Shown here piece after piece: positions 42,083 to 49,998 of a stretch of DNA of 50,077 nucleotides. The notes under the pieces are model-generated. The model was not told the origin of the DNA. It did not search any database and saw only the letters and a program-made list of their open reading frames with translations. The translations under genes were made by a program, and so were the position numbers. Position 1 is the first letter of the stretch. Each line of letters begins with the position of its first letter. The DNA is from Schlegelella_A sp038241255 (GTDB taxonomy: Bacteria; Pseudomonadota; Gammaproteobacteria; Burkholderiales; Burkholderiaceae_C): positions 1-50,077 of the forward strand of contig JBBRFW010000017.1 of NCBI GenBank assembly GCA_038241255.1, written 5' to 3'.

Positions 42083-42901
42083 CTACAAGTACGATGCGTT
42101 CGTCCAGCGGCCGTCGCGGCGAAGCATGTGCATCGTCAGGCCGTGCGCCGCTTCCTCGGCGGCGATCCAGTGCCGGGCACTCCGGCGGCGCTGCAGCTTG
42201 AAGCGCTTGCGTTCGAACCAGCCCATGCCCACTTTGCGGTAGAAGTGGTCGCGATCGCCGAGGTCGCTCTGCCCCGTCTCAAGCTTGATCGCCTTCTGCG
42301 TGATCGAGCCGAAATGATGCAGCAGCGCGTCCCCCACGGTGCCGACGGGGATTCGGTGGCGCTTGCAACGGATCAGGAACTCGACGTCCTCGCGGCCGCC
42401 GAGGCGACGATCGGTGTCGAGAAAGCCGATCGACTCGAAGACGGCGCGCCGCACGGCGAAGCAGACGCCGTGGAACCAGCCGGACCGGATCGTCCCGGCC
42501 ATGGCCCGGACGAACGAGGTCGCGTGGGCCTCGAAGTCGTAGTCGAGCGCGCCTTCGGCGAGGGCCGGGCTGACGACGTCGAGGCCATGCCGGGCCGCGG
42601 CCGCGAGCATCGCGTCGATGGCGCGATCGCTCACCAGGACGTCGTTGTTGAGGAGGACGACCCAGTCGCTCCGTGCGAGCAGCGCGCCCTGCGTCCAGGC
42701 GCCGCCGCAGCCGAGGTTGACTGCGTTGCGGACCGAGCGGATCTCGGGGTGCGCCGCCAGCCAGCCCGGCGTGCCGTCGCTGCTGCCGTTGTCGATGACG
42801 AGGATTGCGTCGGCAGGGGTGCCGTGCGCCAGCAGGCTGTCGATGCACTGCGTCGTGTAGCGCAGCTCGTTCAGGACCGGGATGACGACGACGTAACGCA
42901 T
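42083..42901 (-). CDS. glycosyltransferase family 2
   Basis: A 272-residue inverting GT-A glycosyltransferase. The nucleotide-sugar fold starts VVVIPVLNELRYTTQCIDSL, with ILVIDNGSSDGT, NLGCGGAWTQGALLA and the metal-binding DxD-like VVLLNNDVLV. The acceptor region has RLGGREDVEFLIRCKRHRI with the ED-type catalytic base. It converges with the polysaccharide operon (four bases apart) and is the most distal gene of the minus-strand msbA-type operon. It probably extends the LPS or glycan exported by that operon. Confidence 0.9.
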   Translation of the reverse strand: MRYVVVIPVLNELRYTTQCIDSLLAHGTPADAILVIDNGSSDGTPGWLAAHPEIRSVRNAVNLGCGGAWTQGALLARSDWVVLLNNDVLVSDRAIDAMLAAAARHGLDVVSPALAEGALDYDFEAHATSFVRAMAGTIRSGWFHGVCFAVRRAVFESIGFLDTDRRLGGREDVEFLIRCKRHRIPVGTVGDALLHHFGSITQKAIKLETGQSDLGDRDHFYRKVGMGWFERKRFKLQRRRSARHWIAAEEAAHGLTMHMLRRDGRWTNASYL

Positions 42902-42916
42902 CGAGCGGGCCGGGCC

Positions 42917-43552
42917 TCAGGGCTTGGCGCGCGGCACGCGACCCATTAGGTAGAACTCGTCGTTCGGGCGCATCGCGCTGACGTTGGCGATCCGGTTCGA
43001 GAGGCCGAACAACGCCGCGATGCTGGCGACGTCCCAGGCGTCGTCGTCGCCGAAGCCGTGCTCGCGCAGGGCGGCGAAGTCGGTGTCGCTGACGAGGTGC
43101 GATTCGCTCGTCACCTTGACAGCGAAGTCGAGCATCGCGCGCTGGCGTGGCGTGATGTCGGCCTTGCGGTGGTTCACCGCCACCTGATCGGCGACGAGCG
43201 GGTTCTTCTCGTAGATGCGCAGCAGCGCTCCGTGGGCGACGACGCAATAGAGGCATCGGTTGATGCCGCTCGTGGCGACGATGATCATCTCCTTGTCGGC
43301 TTTGCTCAGTCCCGACTCGCGCAGCAGCAGCGCGTCGTGGTAAGCGAAGAAGGCGCGGAACTCGGCCGGGCGGTGCGCGAAGGCGAGGAAGACGTTGGGA
43401 ACGAAGCCGGCCTTCTCCTGCACCTCGAGGATCTTCTGCCGGACGTCCTCTGGCAGGTTGTCGAGCGACGGCACCGGGAAGCGGCTGATCGGCCGGGACG
43501 GGCTGGCGCCGACCTTACCGGCGGTTGCGGAAGACGCGGCGTTCTCGGCCAT
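42917..43552 (-). CDS. AhpD-like peroxidase-related protein (carboxymuconolactone decarboxylase fold)
   Basis: A 211-residue all-helical protein of the 'uncharacterised peroxidase-related enzyme' group. The redox motif is CLYCVVAHGALL (Cys-x2-Cys-x3-His), as in AhpD, with DKEMIIVATSGINR before it and ITPRQRAMLDFAVKV after it. The N-terminal 25 residues are low-complexity Ala/Ser. It lies between an MsbA-type exporter and a glycosyltransferase, two bases after the exporter's stop. That is an unexpected place for a peroxide-defence protein; a thiol-redox role in the cytosol is likely, with partner unknown. Confidence 0.88.
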   Translation of the reverse strand: MAENAASSATAGKVGASPSRPISRFPVPSLDNLPEDVRQKILEVQEKAGFVPNVFLAFAHRPAEFRAFFAYHDALLLRESGLSKADKEMIIVATSGINRCLYCVVAHGALLRIYEKNPLVADQVAVNHRKADITPRQRAMLDFAVKVTSESHLVSDTDFAALREHGFGDDDAWDVASIAALFGLSNRIANVSAMRPNDEFYLMGRVPRAKP

Positions 43553-43554
43553 GG

Positions 43555-45444
43555 TCAGCTCCTGAATTGCAAGGTGTGCAGGCGCGCGTACAGGCCGCCC
43601 GCGGCGAGCAGCTCGGCGTGGCTGCCGGATTCGACAACGCGCCCGGCATCGATCACGACGATTCGGTCGGCGCGCTCGATCGTCGACAGGCGGTGCGCGA
43701 TGACCAGACTGGTGCGGCCCTTCATCAGCCGCTCGAGCGCTTGCTGGACGAGCCGCTCCGATTCGGAATCGAGCGCCGAGGTCGCCTCGTCGAGGATCAG
43801 GATGGGCGCGTTCTTGTAAATGGCGCGGGCGATCGCCAGGCGTTGGCGCTGGCCGCCCGAGAACTCGCTCGCGTTGTGGCCGACGACGGTGTCGAGCCCG
43901 CGCGGCAGCGACTCGGCGAACTCGAGCAGGTTCGCGCTTGCCAGCGCGGCGCGGATGCGCTCGCGGTCGTCGCCGCCGGGCGCGCCGCCGGCGCCGAGCG
44001 ATACGTTGGCCGCGACCGTGTCGTTGAAGAGGACGACGTCCTGGCTGACGAGCGCGAACTGGCGGCGCAGCGCGGCGACGTTCCACCCAGCGAGCGGCTG
44101 GCCGTCCAGGAGCAGCGTCCCCGATGTGGGCTCGATGAAGCGCGGCAGCAGGTTCACGAGCGTCGTCTTGCCGGCGCCTGAAGGGCCGACGAGGGCGACG
44201 GTCTCGCCGGCGCCAAGCTCGAGGTCGATGCGGTCGAGCGCGGCGGGCTGCCCGGCGCGGTAGCGCAGCGTCACCTGGCGCAGCTCGACGTGGCCGGCAC
44301 TGCGGCCCGGATCGAAGCTGCCGCCGCGTTCGGGCCGGCTGCGGTCGAGGAGGCCGACGCCCTTGTCGAGCGCGGCCAGGCCGCGCGTGATCGGCCCGGC
44401 CAGCTCCGACAGGTGCTTCAGAGGAGGCACGAGCTGCAGCATGGCGACGATGAAGGCGACAAAGCTGCCCACCGAGCCGCCGCCATGGCTGCTTTGCCAG
44501 AGCGCGGCGACGATCACGGCGGCGAGCGCGCATGACGCCATGACCTGGGTGATCGGTGTCGCCGTCGAGGCGGCGACGATCGATTTCATCGAGAGCCGGC
44601 GCAGCTCGTTGCTGACGCGCTCGAAGCGCGACGCCTGCGACGCCTCGGCCGCGTGCAGGCGAACGCTGCGCCAGGCGAGCACGTTCTCCTCGACCACGTA
44701 GGCCAGCTCGTCGATCGAGTGCTGCCCCTGCACGGTGACGCGGTGGATGCGCCGGCTGAACTTGCGCATGACGTAGGCCACCGCGGGCAGGAGCACGGCG
44801 ACGAAGGTCGTCAGCTGCCAATTGAGCCAGACCAGGTAGCCGAGCAGGGCGACGAAGCGGAGCGAGTCGCCGACCAGACTCTGCAGCGAGTAGACGAGCT
44901 GGTTGGCGCCGTTCTGGACCTCGAAGGTGAGGGTGTTGACGAGGTTGCTCGCCGTGTTGCGCGTGAAGAGCAGGGGCTCGGCGTCGAGGACGCGCTGGAA
45001 CATCGAGCGCCGCATCGCCTGCGTGCCGCGGTTGGCGGCCCACGCCAGGCCATACTGCGAGATGAAGCCGGCCAGGCCGCGCACGAGGGTCAGTCCGACG
45101 ACGGCGATCGGCACCAGCCAGAGGGGAAACGCGCTTTTCTTCATGCCGTCGTCGAGCAGGACCTTGAGCAGCGCCGGGATCGCCGGCTCGGTGGCGGCGG
45201 CGACGATTGCGCCGACGAAGGCGAGGACGAAGCCGCGCCGGCTGTCGGCGAAGAACGGCGCGATCCGGCGCAGCCGCTCGCCGAGGCGCCGTCGGGCGAC
45301 GTCGTCGCCCCGATCCGCGACCCCGTCGGCGCTCGCCGGCGCCGCCGCGGCGGCATCAGGCATGGGGGTTGCCGACGGCGGAGTGCCCTTCGCCGCAGCG
45401 CGATCGGCAGTTTCCGGAGTGTCGACGCCTGCCGGAACCGTCAT
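43555..45444 (-). CDS. MsbA-type ABC exporter (lipid/LPS flippase)
   Basis: A 629-residue half-transporter with membrane and ATPase domains fused, the architecture of MsbA, which flips lipid A-core across the inner membrane. The first 50 residues are an Ala-rich polar extension. Six membrane helices lie at about 60-345. The ATPase domain has Walker A VGPSGAGKTTLVNLL, the signature FSGGQRQRLAIARAI, Walker B ILILDEATSALDSE and the switch His in VIAHRLSTI. The ATG overlaps the stop of the upstream glycosyltransferase (ATGA). Context with two glycosyltransferases fits lipid A or lipid-linked sugar export; it could be a second MsbA. Confidence 0.9.
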   Translation of the reverse strand: MTVPAGVDTPETADRAAAKGTPPSATPMPDAAAAAPASADGVADRGDDVARRRLGERLRRIAPFFADSRRGFVLAFVGAIVAAATEPAIPALLKVLLDDGMKKSAFPLWLVPIAVVGLTLVRGLAGFISQYGLAWAANRGTQAMRRSMFQRVLDAEPLLFTRNTASNLVNTLTFEVQNGANQLVYSLQSLVGDSLRFVALLGYLVWLNWQLTTFVAVLLPAVAYVMRKFSRRIHRVTVQGQHSIDELAYVVEENVLAWRSVRLHAAEASQASRFERVSNELRRLSMKSIVAASTATPITQVMASCALAAVIVAALWQSSHGGGSVGSFVAFIVAMLQLVPPLKHLSELAGPITRGLAALDKGVGLLDRSRPERGGSFDPGRSAGHVELRQVTLRYRAGQPAALDRIDLELGAGETVALVGPSGAGKTTLVNLLPRFIEPTSGTLLLDGQPLAGWNVAALRRQFALVSQDVVLFNDTVAANVSLGAGGAPGGDDRERIRAALASANLLEFAESLPRGLDTVVGHNASEFSGGQRQRLAIARAIYKNAPILILDEATSALDSESERLVQQALERLMKGRTSLVIAHRLSTIERADRIVVIDAGRVVESGSHAELLAAGGLYARLHTLQFRS

Positions 45445-46217
45445 GCAGGGAACTCCGGTCGCTGCGACGGACTCTGCAGGAACATGAGCTTCACGTACTT
45501 GTAGTAGGCATACTCCGCGTTGTAGATCGCAAGCATCAATCCGTGTCGACCATCGAGGAATCCGAGCTTCAGCAGATACGTGCGCACGAAAGCGAACAGG
45601 CCGTGCGCGATCGCCTTGTGCAAGCTCGCCTTCTTGCCCCGCGAGTGCATGTCCCGGGCGCTGCCGCTCGAATAGCGGTCGAGCTTCTCGAGGACGTCGT
45701 GCGCGTCGGGGTAGCTGTGGTGGACCAGGCTCTCGCGCAGTTCGCCGACCCTGCCGTCGACCGTCATGTGCGCGTGCAGGAAGTCGTTGGTGAAGCCGGC
45801 GCGGCCGCGCCGGCCGAGGCGCAGGGTCAAATCGGGTCGCCAGCCGCCGTGATGCATTACCTTGCCGCAGAACTCCGACCAACGCGGGATGCGATAGCCG
45901 TCGCAGGCGCCGCTCGCGATCGCGGCGAGAATTTCGGCGCGCAGCGGGGCGGTGATGCGCTCGTCGGCGTCGAGCGAGAGCACCCAGTCGCTCGTTGCGA
46001 GGGAAAAGCCGCGCGCCACTTGCGGCCCGTAGCCCGGCCAATCGGTGACCACGACCCGTGCTCCGGCCGCTTCGGCGATCGCCGCGGTATGGTCGGTGCT
46101 GCCGGAATCGAGCACGAGCACCTCGTCGGCGAAGGCGGCGCTCGCGAGGCAGGCGCCGATCCGCGCCGCCTCGTTCTTGGCGACGATGACCACGGCAAGC
46201 GAATCGTTCGGGCGCAT
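45441..46217 (-). CDS. glycosyltransferase family 2, LPS-core type (WaaE/KdtX-like)
   Basis: A 258-residue GT-A enzyme of the short family 2 group that adds a glucose to the LPS core in enteric bacteria. It has LAVVIVAKNEAARIGACLAS at the start, VLVLDSGSTDHTAAIAEAAG, VLSLDADERITAPLRAEIL with the DxD motif, and HHGGWRPDLTLRLGRRGRA. The C-terminal KLGFLDGRHGLMLAIYNAEY, with aromatic residues, is typical of WaaE. It is first of the minus-strand operon, divergent from tolB across about 50 bases. The acceptor is presumably lipid A-core. Confidence 0.9.
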   Translation of the reverse strand: MRPNDSLAVVIVAKNEAARIGACLASAAFADEVLVLDSGSTDHTAAIAEAAGARVVVTDWPGYGPQVARGFSLATSDWVLSLDADERITAPLRAEILAAIASGACDGYRIPRWSEFCGKVMHHGGWRPDLTLRLGRRGRAGFTNDFLHAHMTVDGRVGELRESLVHHSYPDAHDVLEKLDRYSSGSARDMHSRGKKASLHKAIAHGLFAFVRTYLLKLGFLDGRHGLMLAIYNAEYAYYKYVKLMFLQSPSQRPEFPA

Positions 46218-46270
46218 GGCGTGGCAGTCGTGGGGCGAGGATCGGCGATCTTGGCGGCGGCGTGACGCGG

Positions 46271-47578
46271 ATGGCGCTTTTCTCGTTCTCATTGTCCCAG
46301 ATTCGTTTTTCGCGCCGCCTCGCCTGCGCCGCGTTGCTCGCGCTCGCCGCGCTGCCGGCGGCGGCGCAGTTCCGGGTCGAAATCTCGGGCGTCGGCGCGA
46401 CCCAGCTGCCGATCGCCGTTGTCCGTTTTCGCGACGAGGACAAGAGCGCCCAGTCGCCATCGGCGATCATCCGCGCCGACCTCGAGCGCAGCGGCGCATT
46501 TCGCATCGTCGACACCGCGAGCGCGACCTTCGACGAAAGCGCGCGTCCCGAGATGTCGCAGTGGCGCTCGCGCGCCGCCGACGCGCTGGTCGCCGGGTCG
46601 GTGACGCGCCTGGCCGACGGCCGCTACGACGTCCGCTTCAAGCTGTGGGACGTCGTCAAGGGCAGCGAGCTCGGCGGCCAGAGCAGCGCCGTCGAGGCCG
46701 CCGATCTGAGACTGGCGGCGCATCGCATCGCCGACTTCATCTACGAGAAGCTCACCGGCGAGAAGGGCGTGTTCTCGACCCGGATCGCCTACGTCACGCG
46801 CTCGGGAACGCGCCACACGCTGCGCGTCGCCGACGCCGACGGCGAGAACGGCCAGGTCGCCCTGAACAGCGGCCAGCCGATCATCTCGCCGGCGTGGTCG
46901 CCGAATGGCAAGGAGCTCGCATACGTATCGTTCGAGCGCCAGAAAGCGGTCGTCTTCGTGCACAACGTCGCCAGCGGCGAGCGCCGCGCGATCGCCGACT
47001 TCCGCGGCTCGAACAGCGCGCCGGCGTGGGCGCCCGATGGCGAGCGGCTGGCGGTGACGCTCTCGCGCGAGGGCGGGTCGCAGCTGTATTCGATCGGCCG
47101 CAACGGCGGCGAGCCGCGCCGGCTGGCGAGCAGCCCCGCGATCGACACCGAATCCGAGTACAGCGCCGACGGGCGCTACCTCTACTTCACCAGCGACCGC
47201 GGCGGCTCGCCGCAGATCTATCGTATGGGCGCGGGCGGCGGCGGCGCGGAGCGCGTCACGTTCAGCGGCAGCTATAACATCAGCCCGACGGTGAGCCCGG
47301 ATGGGCGCACGCTCGCCTACGTCACGCGCACGGGCAACGCCTTTCGCCTGGTCGTGCTCGACCTCGCCACGCCCGGCGCGCAGCCGCAGATGATCACCGA
47401 CACCAACGAGGACGAACACCCAAGCTTCGCGCCGAACGGTCGCCTGCTCATCTACGCGACCCGGACGCAGGGGCGCAGCGTGTTGATGACCACCACGCTC
47501 GATGGCAAGATCAAGGCTCGTCTGCCGTCCCAGACGGCCGATCTGCGCGAGCCCGTCTGGGGCCCTTACGGGCGCTAG
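46271..47578 (+). CDS. tolB: Tol-Pal system periplasmic beta-propeller protein TolB
   Basis: Periplasmic part of the Tol-Pal envelope-constriction system; binds Pal and TolA. It has 435 residues, with a signal peptide to about residue 33 (ACAALLALAALPAAAQ). The N-terminal domain (35-165) has VVRFRDEDKSAQSPSAIIRADLE-type sequence (in part: SAIIRADLERSGAFRIVD). The propeller (170-435) has repeated SPAWSPNGKELAYVSF, SAPAWAPDGERLAVTL, SEYSADGRYLYFTSDR and SPTVSPDGRTLAYVT blades. ATG 46271 is preferred to the in-frame GTG 46262. It is first of a tolB-pal-cpoB run; tolQRA is not in the window. Confidence 0.95.
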   Translation: MALFSFSLSQIRFSRRLACAALLALAALPAAAQFRVEISGVGATQLPIAVVRFRDEDKSAQSPSAIIRADLERSGAFRIVDTASATFDESARPEMSQWRSRAADALVAGSVTRLADGRYDVRFKLWDVVKGSELGGQSSAVEAADLRLAAHRIADFIYEKLTGEKGVFSTRIAYVTRSGTRHTLRVADADGENGQVALNSGQPIISPAWSPNGKELAYVSFERQKAVVFVHNVASGERRAIADFRGSNSAPAWAPDGERLAVTLSREGGSQLYSIGRNGGEPRRLASSPAIDTESEYSADGRYLYFTSDRGGSPQIYRMGAGGGGAERVTFSGSYNISPTVSPDGRTLAYVTRTGNAFRLVVLDLATPGAQPQMITDTNEDEHPSFAPNGRLLIYATRTQGRSVLMTTTLDGKIKARLPSQTADLREPVWGPYGR

Positions 47579-47626
47579 TCGCGGGCCACCGCAACGCATT
47601 TCAGAAGCGATCAGAAAGGAACAACC

Positions 47627-48169
47627 ATGAACACTCTCCAACGCCACCTCATCACCGCTGTCGCCGTCGCCTCGCTGGCGGCCTGTTCGAGCGTCAAGCT
47701 CGACGACAAGGCCCCGGTCGAGTCGCGCAACGGCGCGACGGTCGGCTCGGGCACCGGCAGCGGTGCCGGCTCGGCGGGCAGCTCGCAGACGCGGGTCGCG
47801 CCGGTCGACGTCACGGGAATGGCCAACGTCAACTACTCGAACCTGCCGCGCGTCGTCTATTTCGACTTCGACAGCTACGTCGTCAAGGACGACTCGCGGC
47901 CGGTGATCGAGGCCAACGCCAAGGTCCTCACCGGCAACCGCAAGATGCACATGGCCGTCGAAGGCCACACCGACGATCGTGGCAGCAGCGAATACAACCT
48001 GGCACTCGGCCAGCGTCGCGCCGAGGCGGTCGTCAAGTCGCTGACGCTGCTCGGAGCCGACACCACTCAGCTCGAGGCGGTGAGCTTCGGCAAGGAGCGG
48101 CCGGCGGTGCAGGGCGAGAACGAGGACGCGTGGGCGAAGAACCGGCGCGCCGAGCTGGCGAGCCGCTGA
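47627..48169 (+). CDS. pal: peptidoglycan-associated lipoprotein Pal
   Basis: Outer-membrane lipoprotein that ties the outer membrane to peptidoglycan and to TolB; 180 residues. The lipobox is SLAACSS with Cys near residue 20, followed by a Gly/Ser-rich linker. The OmpA-like domain (about 75-180) has VVYFDFDSYVVKDDSRPVIE and the diaminopimelate-binding block VEGHTDDRGSSEYNLALGQRRAEAV (in part: GHTDDRGSSEYNLALGQRRA), ending NRRAELASR. AAGGA lies upstream of the ATG. It follows tolB by 48 bases. Confidence 0.96.
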   Translation: MNTLQRHLITAVAVASLAACSSVKLDDKAPVESRNGATVGSGTGSGAGSAGSSQTRVAPVDVTGMANVNYSNLPRVVYFDFDSYVVKDDSRPVIEANAKVLTGNRKMHMAVEGHTDDRGSSEYNLALGQRRAEAVVKSLTLLGADTTQLEAVSFGKERPAVQGENEDAWAKNRRAELASR

Positions 48170-48171
48170 GC

Positions 48172-48957
48172 ATGCGCTACTCGCGCGGTCCGGCCCTCAT
48201 CGCCGCCTGCCTCATCGCCGTCGCCGCTGCCGGGCCGGCGCACGCGGGGCTGTTCGACGACGACGAGGCGCGCCGCGCCATCCTCGAGCTGAGAAAGCAG
48301 CTCGAGCAGAGCAACGACCAGGCGCGCGCGCGCCAGAGCGAGCAGATGGCGCAGATGTCGACGCAGATCGAGCAGCTGAGGCGCAGTCTTCTCGAGCTCA
48401 ATGGCAACATCGAAGCGCAGCGCGGCGACAACGCGCGCCTGCGTGGCCAGATCGAGCAGCTTGCCCGCGACGTCGCCGAGATGCAGAGGAAGCAGACCGA
48501 CCTGCAGCAGGGCGTGGACGAGCGCATACGCAAGGTCGAGCCGCAGAAGGTGACGGTCGACGAGAATGAATTCAGCGTCGATCCCGACGAGAAGCGCACG
48601 TACGACGAGGCGCTCGCCGGGTTCAGGCGCGGCGAGTTCGATCGTGCGGCGACCGGCTTCGGCGGCTTGCTCAGACGCTACCCGGCGTCGGGCTATCGCC
48701 AGTCGGCGCTGTTCTGGCTCGGCAATGCGCAGTACGCCAAGCGCGACTACAAGGAAGCGATCACGACCTTTCGCAGCCTCGTCGCGAGCGCGCCTGACAG
48801 CCCGCGCGCGCCCGAAGCGCTGCTCGCCATCGCCAACTGCCAGGCCGAGCTGAAGGACACGAAGGCGGCGCGCAAGACCATCGACGATCTCGTCAAGGCG
48901 TATCCGAAGTCGGAAGCCGCGCAGGCGGGACGGGAGAGGCTATCGGCTCTGCGATGA
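48172..48957 (+). CDS. cpoB: Tol-Pal accessory protein CpoB (YbgF)
   Basis: Periplasmic regulator that coordinates outer-membrane constriction with peptidoglycan synthesis by PBP1B; 261 residues. It has a signal peptide to about residue 24 (CLIAVAAAGPAHA), then a trimerising coiled coil at about 30-115 (LELRKQLEQSNDQARAR, QIEQLRRSLLELNGNIE). The TPR domain follows at about 140-261 (YDEALAGFRRGEFDRAATGF, RQSALFWLGNAQYAKRDY, PRAPEALLAIANCQAELKD). The ATG is two bases after the pal stop. The stop overlaps tcdA (ATGA). Confidence 0.94.
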   Translation: MRYSRGPALIAACLIAVAAAGPAHAGLFDDDEARRAILELRKQLEQSNDQARARQSEQMAQMSTQIEQLRRSLLELNGNIEAQRGDNARLRGQIEQLARDVAEMQRKQTDLQQGVDERIRKVEPQKVTVDENEFSVDPDEKRTYDEALAGFRRGEFDRAATGFGGLLRRYPASGYRQSALFWLGNAQYAKRDYKEAITTFRSLVASAPDSPRAPEALLAIANCQAELKDTKAARKTIDDLVKAYPKSEAAQAGRERLSALR

Positions 48958-49778
48958 CGCCGGCGGTCGCCGGCATGGTGAATGAATCCGCGCCGGCGAC
49001 CGACGAGGCCGACCTCGAGCGGCGATTCGGCGGCTTGCGCCGGCTCTACGGCGACGAGCGCTACGCGCGCATCCGCGCCGCGCACGTCGCCGTCGTGGGG
49101 CTGGGCGGCGTCGGGTCGTGGTCCGCCGAGGCGCTGGCGCGAAGCGGCATCGGCGCGCTGACGCTGGTGGACCTCGATCACGTCGCCGAGTCGAACGTCA
49201 ATCGCCAGGTGCAGGCACTTGGCAGCACCCTCGGCATGGCCAAGGCGGCAGCGCTCGCGACGCGCATCGCAGACATCCATCCCGGCTGCGTCGTCGTCAC
49301 CGTCGAGGAGTTCGTCGACGGCACGAACTGGCCGGCGCTGCTCGCGCGCCGTGCCGACGCCGTCATCGACGCCTGCGACGACGTGCACGCGAAGGCCGTG
49401 CTCGCCGCCTGGGCGCGCGCCAGCGGCACGCCCCTGGTCTGCGTCGGCGCCGCGGGCGGAAAGCGCGCGGCCGAGCGCGTCGACACCGGTGACCTCGCGG
49501 ACGTGACCCACGACCCCATGCTGGCGTCGCTGCGCCAGCGACTGCGCAAGCTGCACGGCGCGCCGCGCGCGGGCCCGCTCGGCATCGCGTGCGTGTTCTC
49601 GCCCGAGCCGGTCGCGGCGCCGGCCGACGCGGCATGCGACGTCGACGGCAGCCTCAACTGCCACGGGTACGGCTCGAGCGTCGCCGTGACGGCGACCTTC
49701 GGCATGGTCGCCGCCGGGCTCGCCATCGAGCTCGCTCTGCGCCCGCCGGCGAGGCCGCGCGACGTCGCCTGCTTATAA
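48954..49778 (+). CDS. tcdA: tRNA threonylcarbamoyladenosine dehydratase
   Basis: E1-like (ThiF family) enzyme that cyclises the t6A base at position 37 of ANN-decoding tRNAs, using ATP; 274 residues. The N-terminal RRFGGLRRLYGDERYARI leads to the nucleotide-binding motif HVAVVGLGGVGSWSAEALAR and LVDLDHVAESNVNRQVQAL. DAVIDACDDVHAKAVLAAW and VGAAGGKRAAERVDTGDLAD follow. The C-terminal GSLNCHGYGSSVAVTATFG contains the family's Cys. It overlaps cpoB. The next genes are two tRNA-Lys, themselves t6A-type substrates, and the -10 box of the first tRNA overlaps the tcdA stop codon. Confidence 0.93.
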   Translation: MTPAVAGMVNESAPATDEADLERRFGGLRRLYGDERYARIRAAHVAVVGLGGVGSWSAEALARSGIGALTLVDLDHVAESNVNRQVQALGSTLGMAKAAALATRIADIHPGCVVVTVEEFVDGTNWPALLARRADAVIDACDDVHAKAVLAAWARASGTPLVCVGAAGGKRAAERVDTGDLADVTHDPMLASLRQRLRKLHGAPRAGPLGIACVFSPEPVAAPADAACDVDGSLNCHGYGSSVAVTATFGMVAAGLAIELALRPPARPRDVACL

Positions 49779-49779
49779 T
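49774..49779 (+). promoter_or_regulatory. consensus -10 box for the tRNA-Lys genes
   Basis: TATAAT, a perfect -10 hexamer, lies 12 bases before the first base of the tRNA and overlaps the TAA stop of tcdA (49776-49778). No good -35 was seen in the GC-rich coding sequence upstream. Confidence 0.6.
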
Positions 49780-49791
49780 CATGGGCTCGGA

Positions 49792-49864
49792 GGGTTGTTA
49801 GCTCAGTTGGTAGAGCAGCGGACTTTTAATCCGTAGGTCGTGGGTTCGAGCCCCGCACAACCCA
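49792..49864 (+). tRNA. tRNA-Lys (anticodon TTT)
   Basis: A 73-base cloverleaf. The 7-bp acceptor stem is GGGTTGT with ACAACCC, the D-arm GCTCAGTTGGTAGAGC, the anticodon loop CTTTTAA with TTT at 34-36, and the T-arm GTGGGTTCGAGCCCCGC. The discriminator base is A and CCA is not encoded. It is followed after 35 bases by a second lysine tRNA. Confidence 0.96.
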
Positions 49865-49899
49865 CACTCGGCAACCTTCCGAAGCAGCGCAAACTTTTC

Positions 49900-49975
49900 G
49901 GGCTCTTAGCTCAGTTGGTAGAGCAGCGGACTCTTAATCCGTAGGTCGAGTGTTCGAGTCACTCAGGGCCCACCA
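49900..49975 (+). tRNA. tRNA-Lys (anticodon CTT)
   Basis: A cloverleaf with acceptor stem GGGCTCT/AGGGCCC (one G-T pair) and D-arm GCTCAGTTGGTAGAGC identical to the preceding tRNA. The anticodon loop is CTCTTAA with CTT at 34-36, and the T-arm is GAGTGTTCGAGTCACTC. The 3' CCA is encoded (49973-49975). It and the TTT isoacceptor probably share one transcript. Confidence 0.96.
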
Positions 49976-49998
49976 TAAATAGTAATGAAATCAATTAG

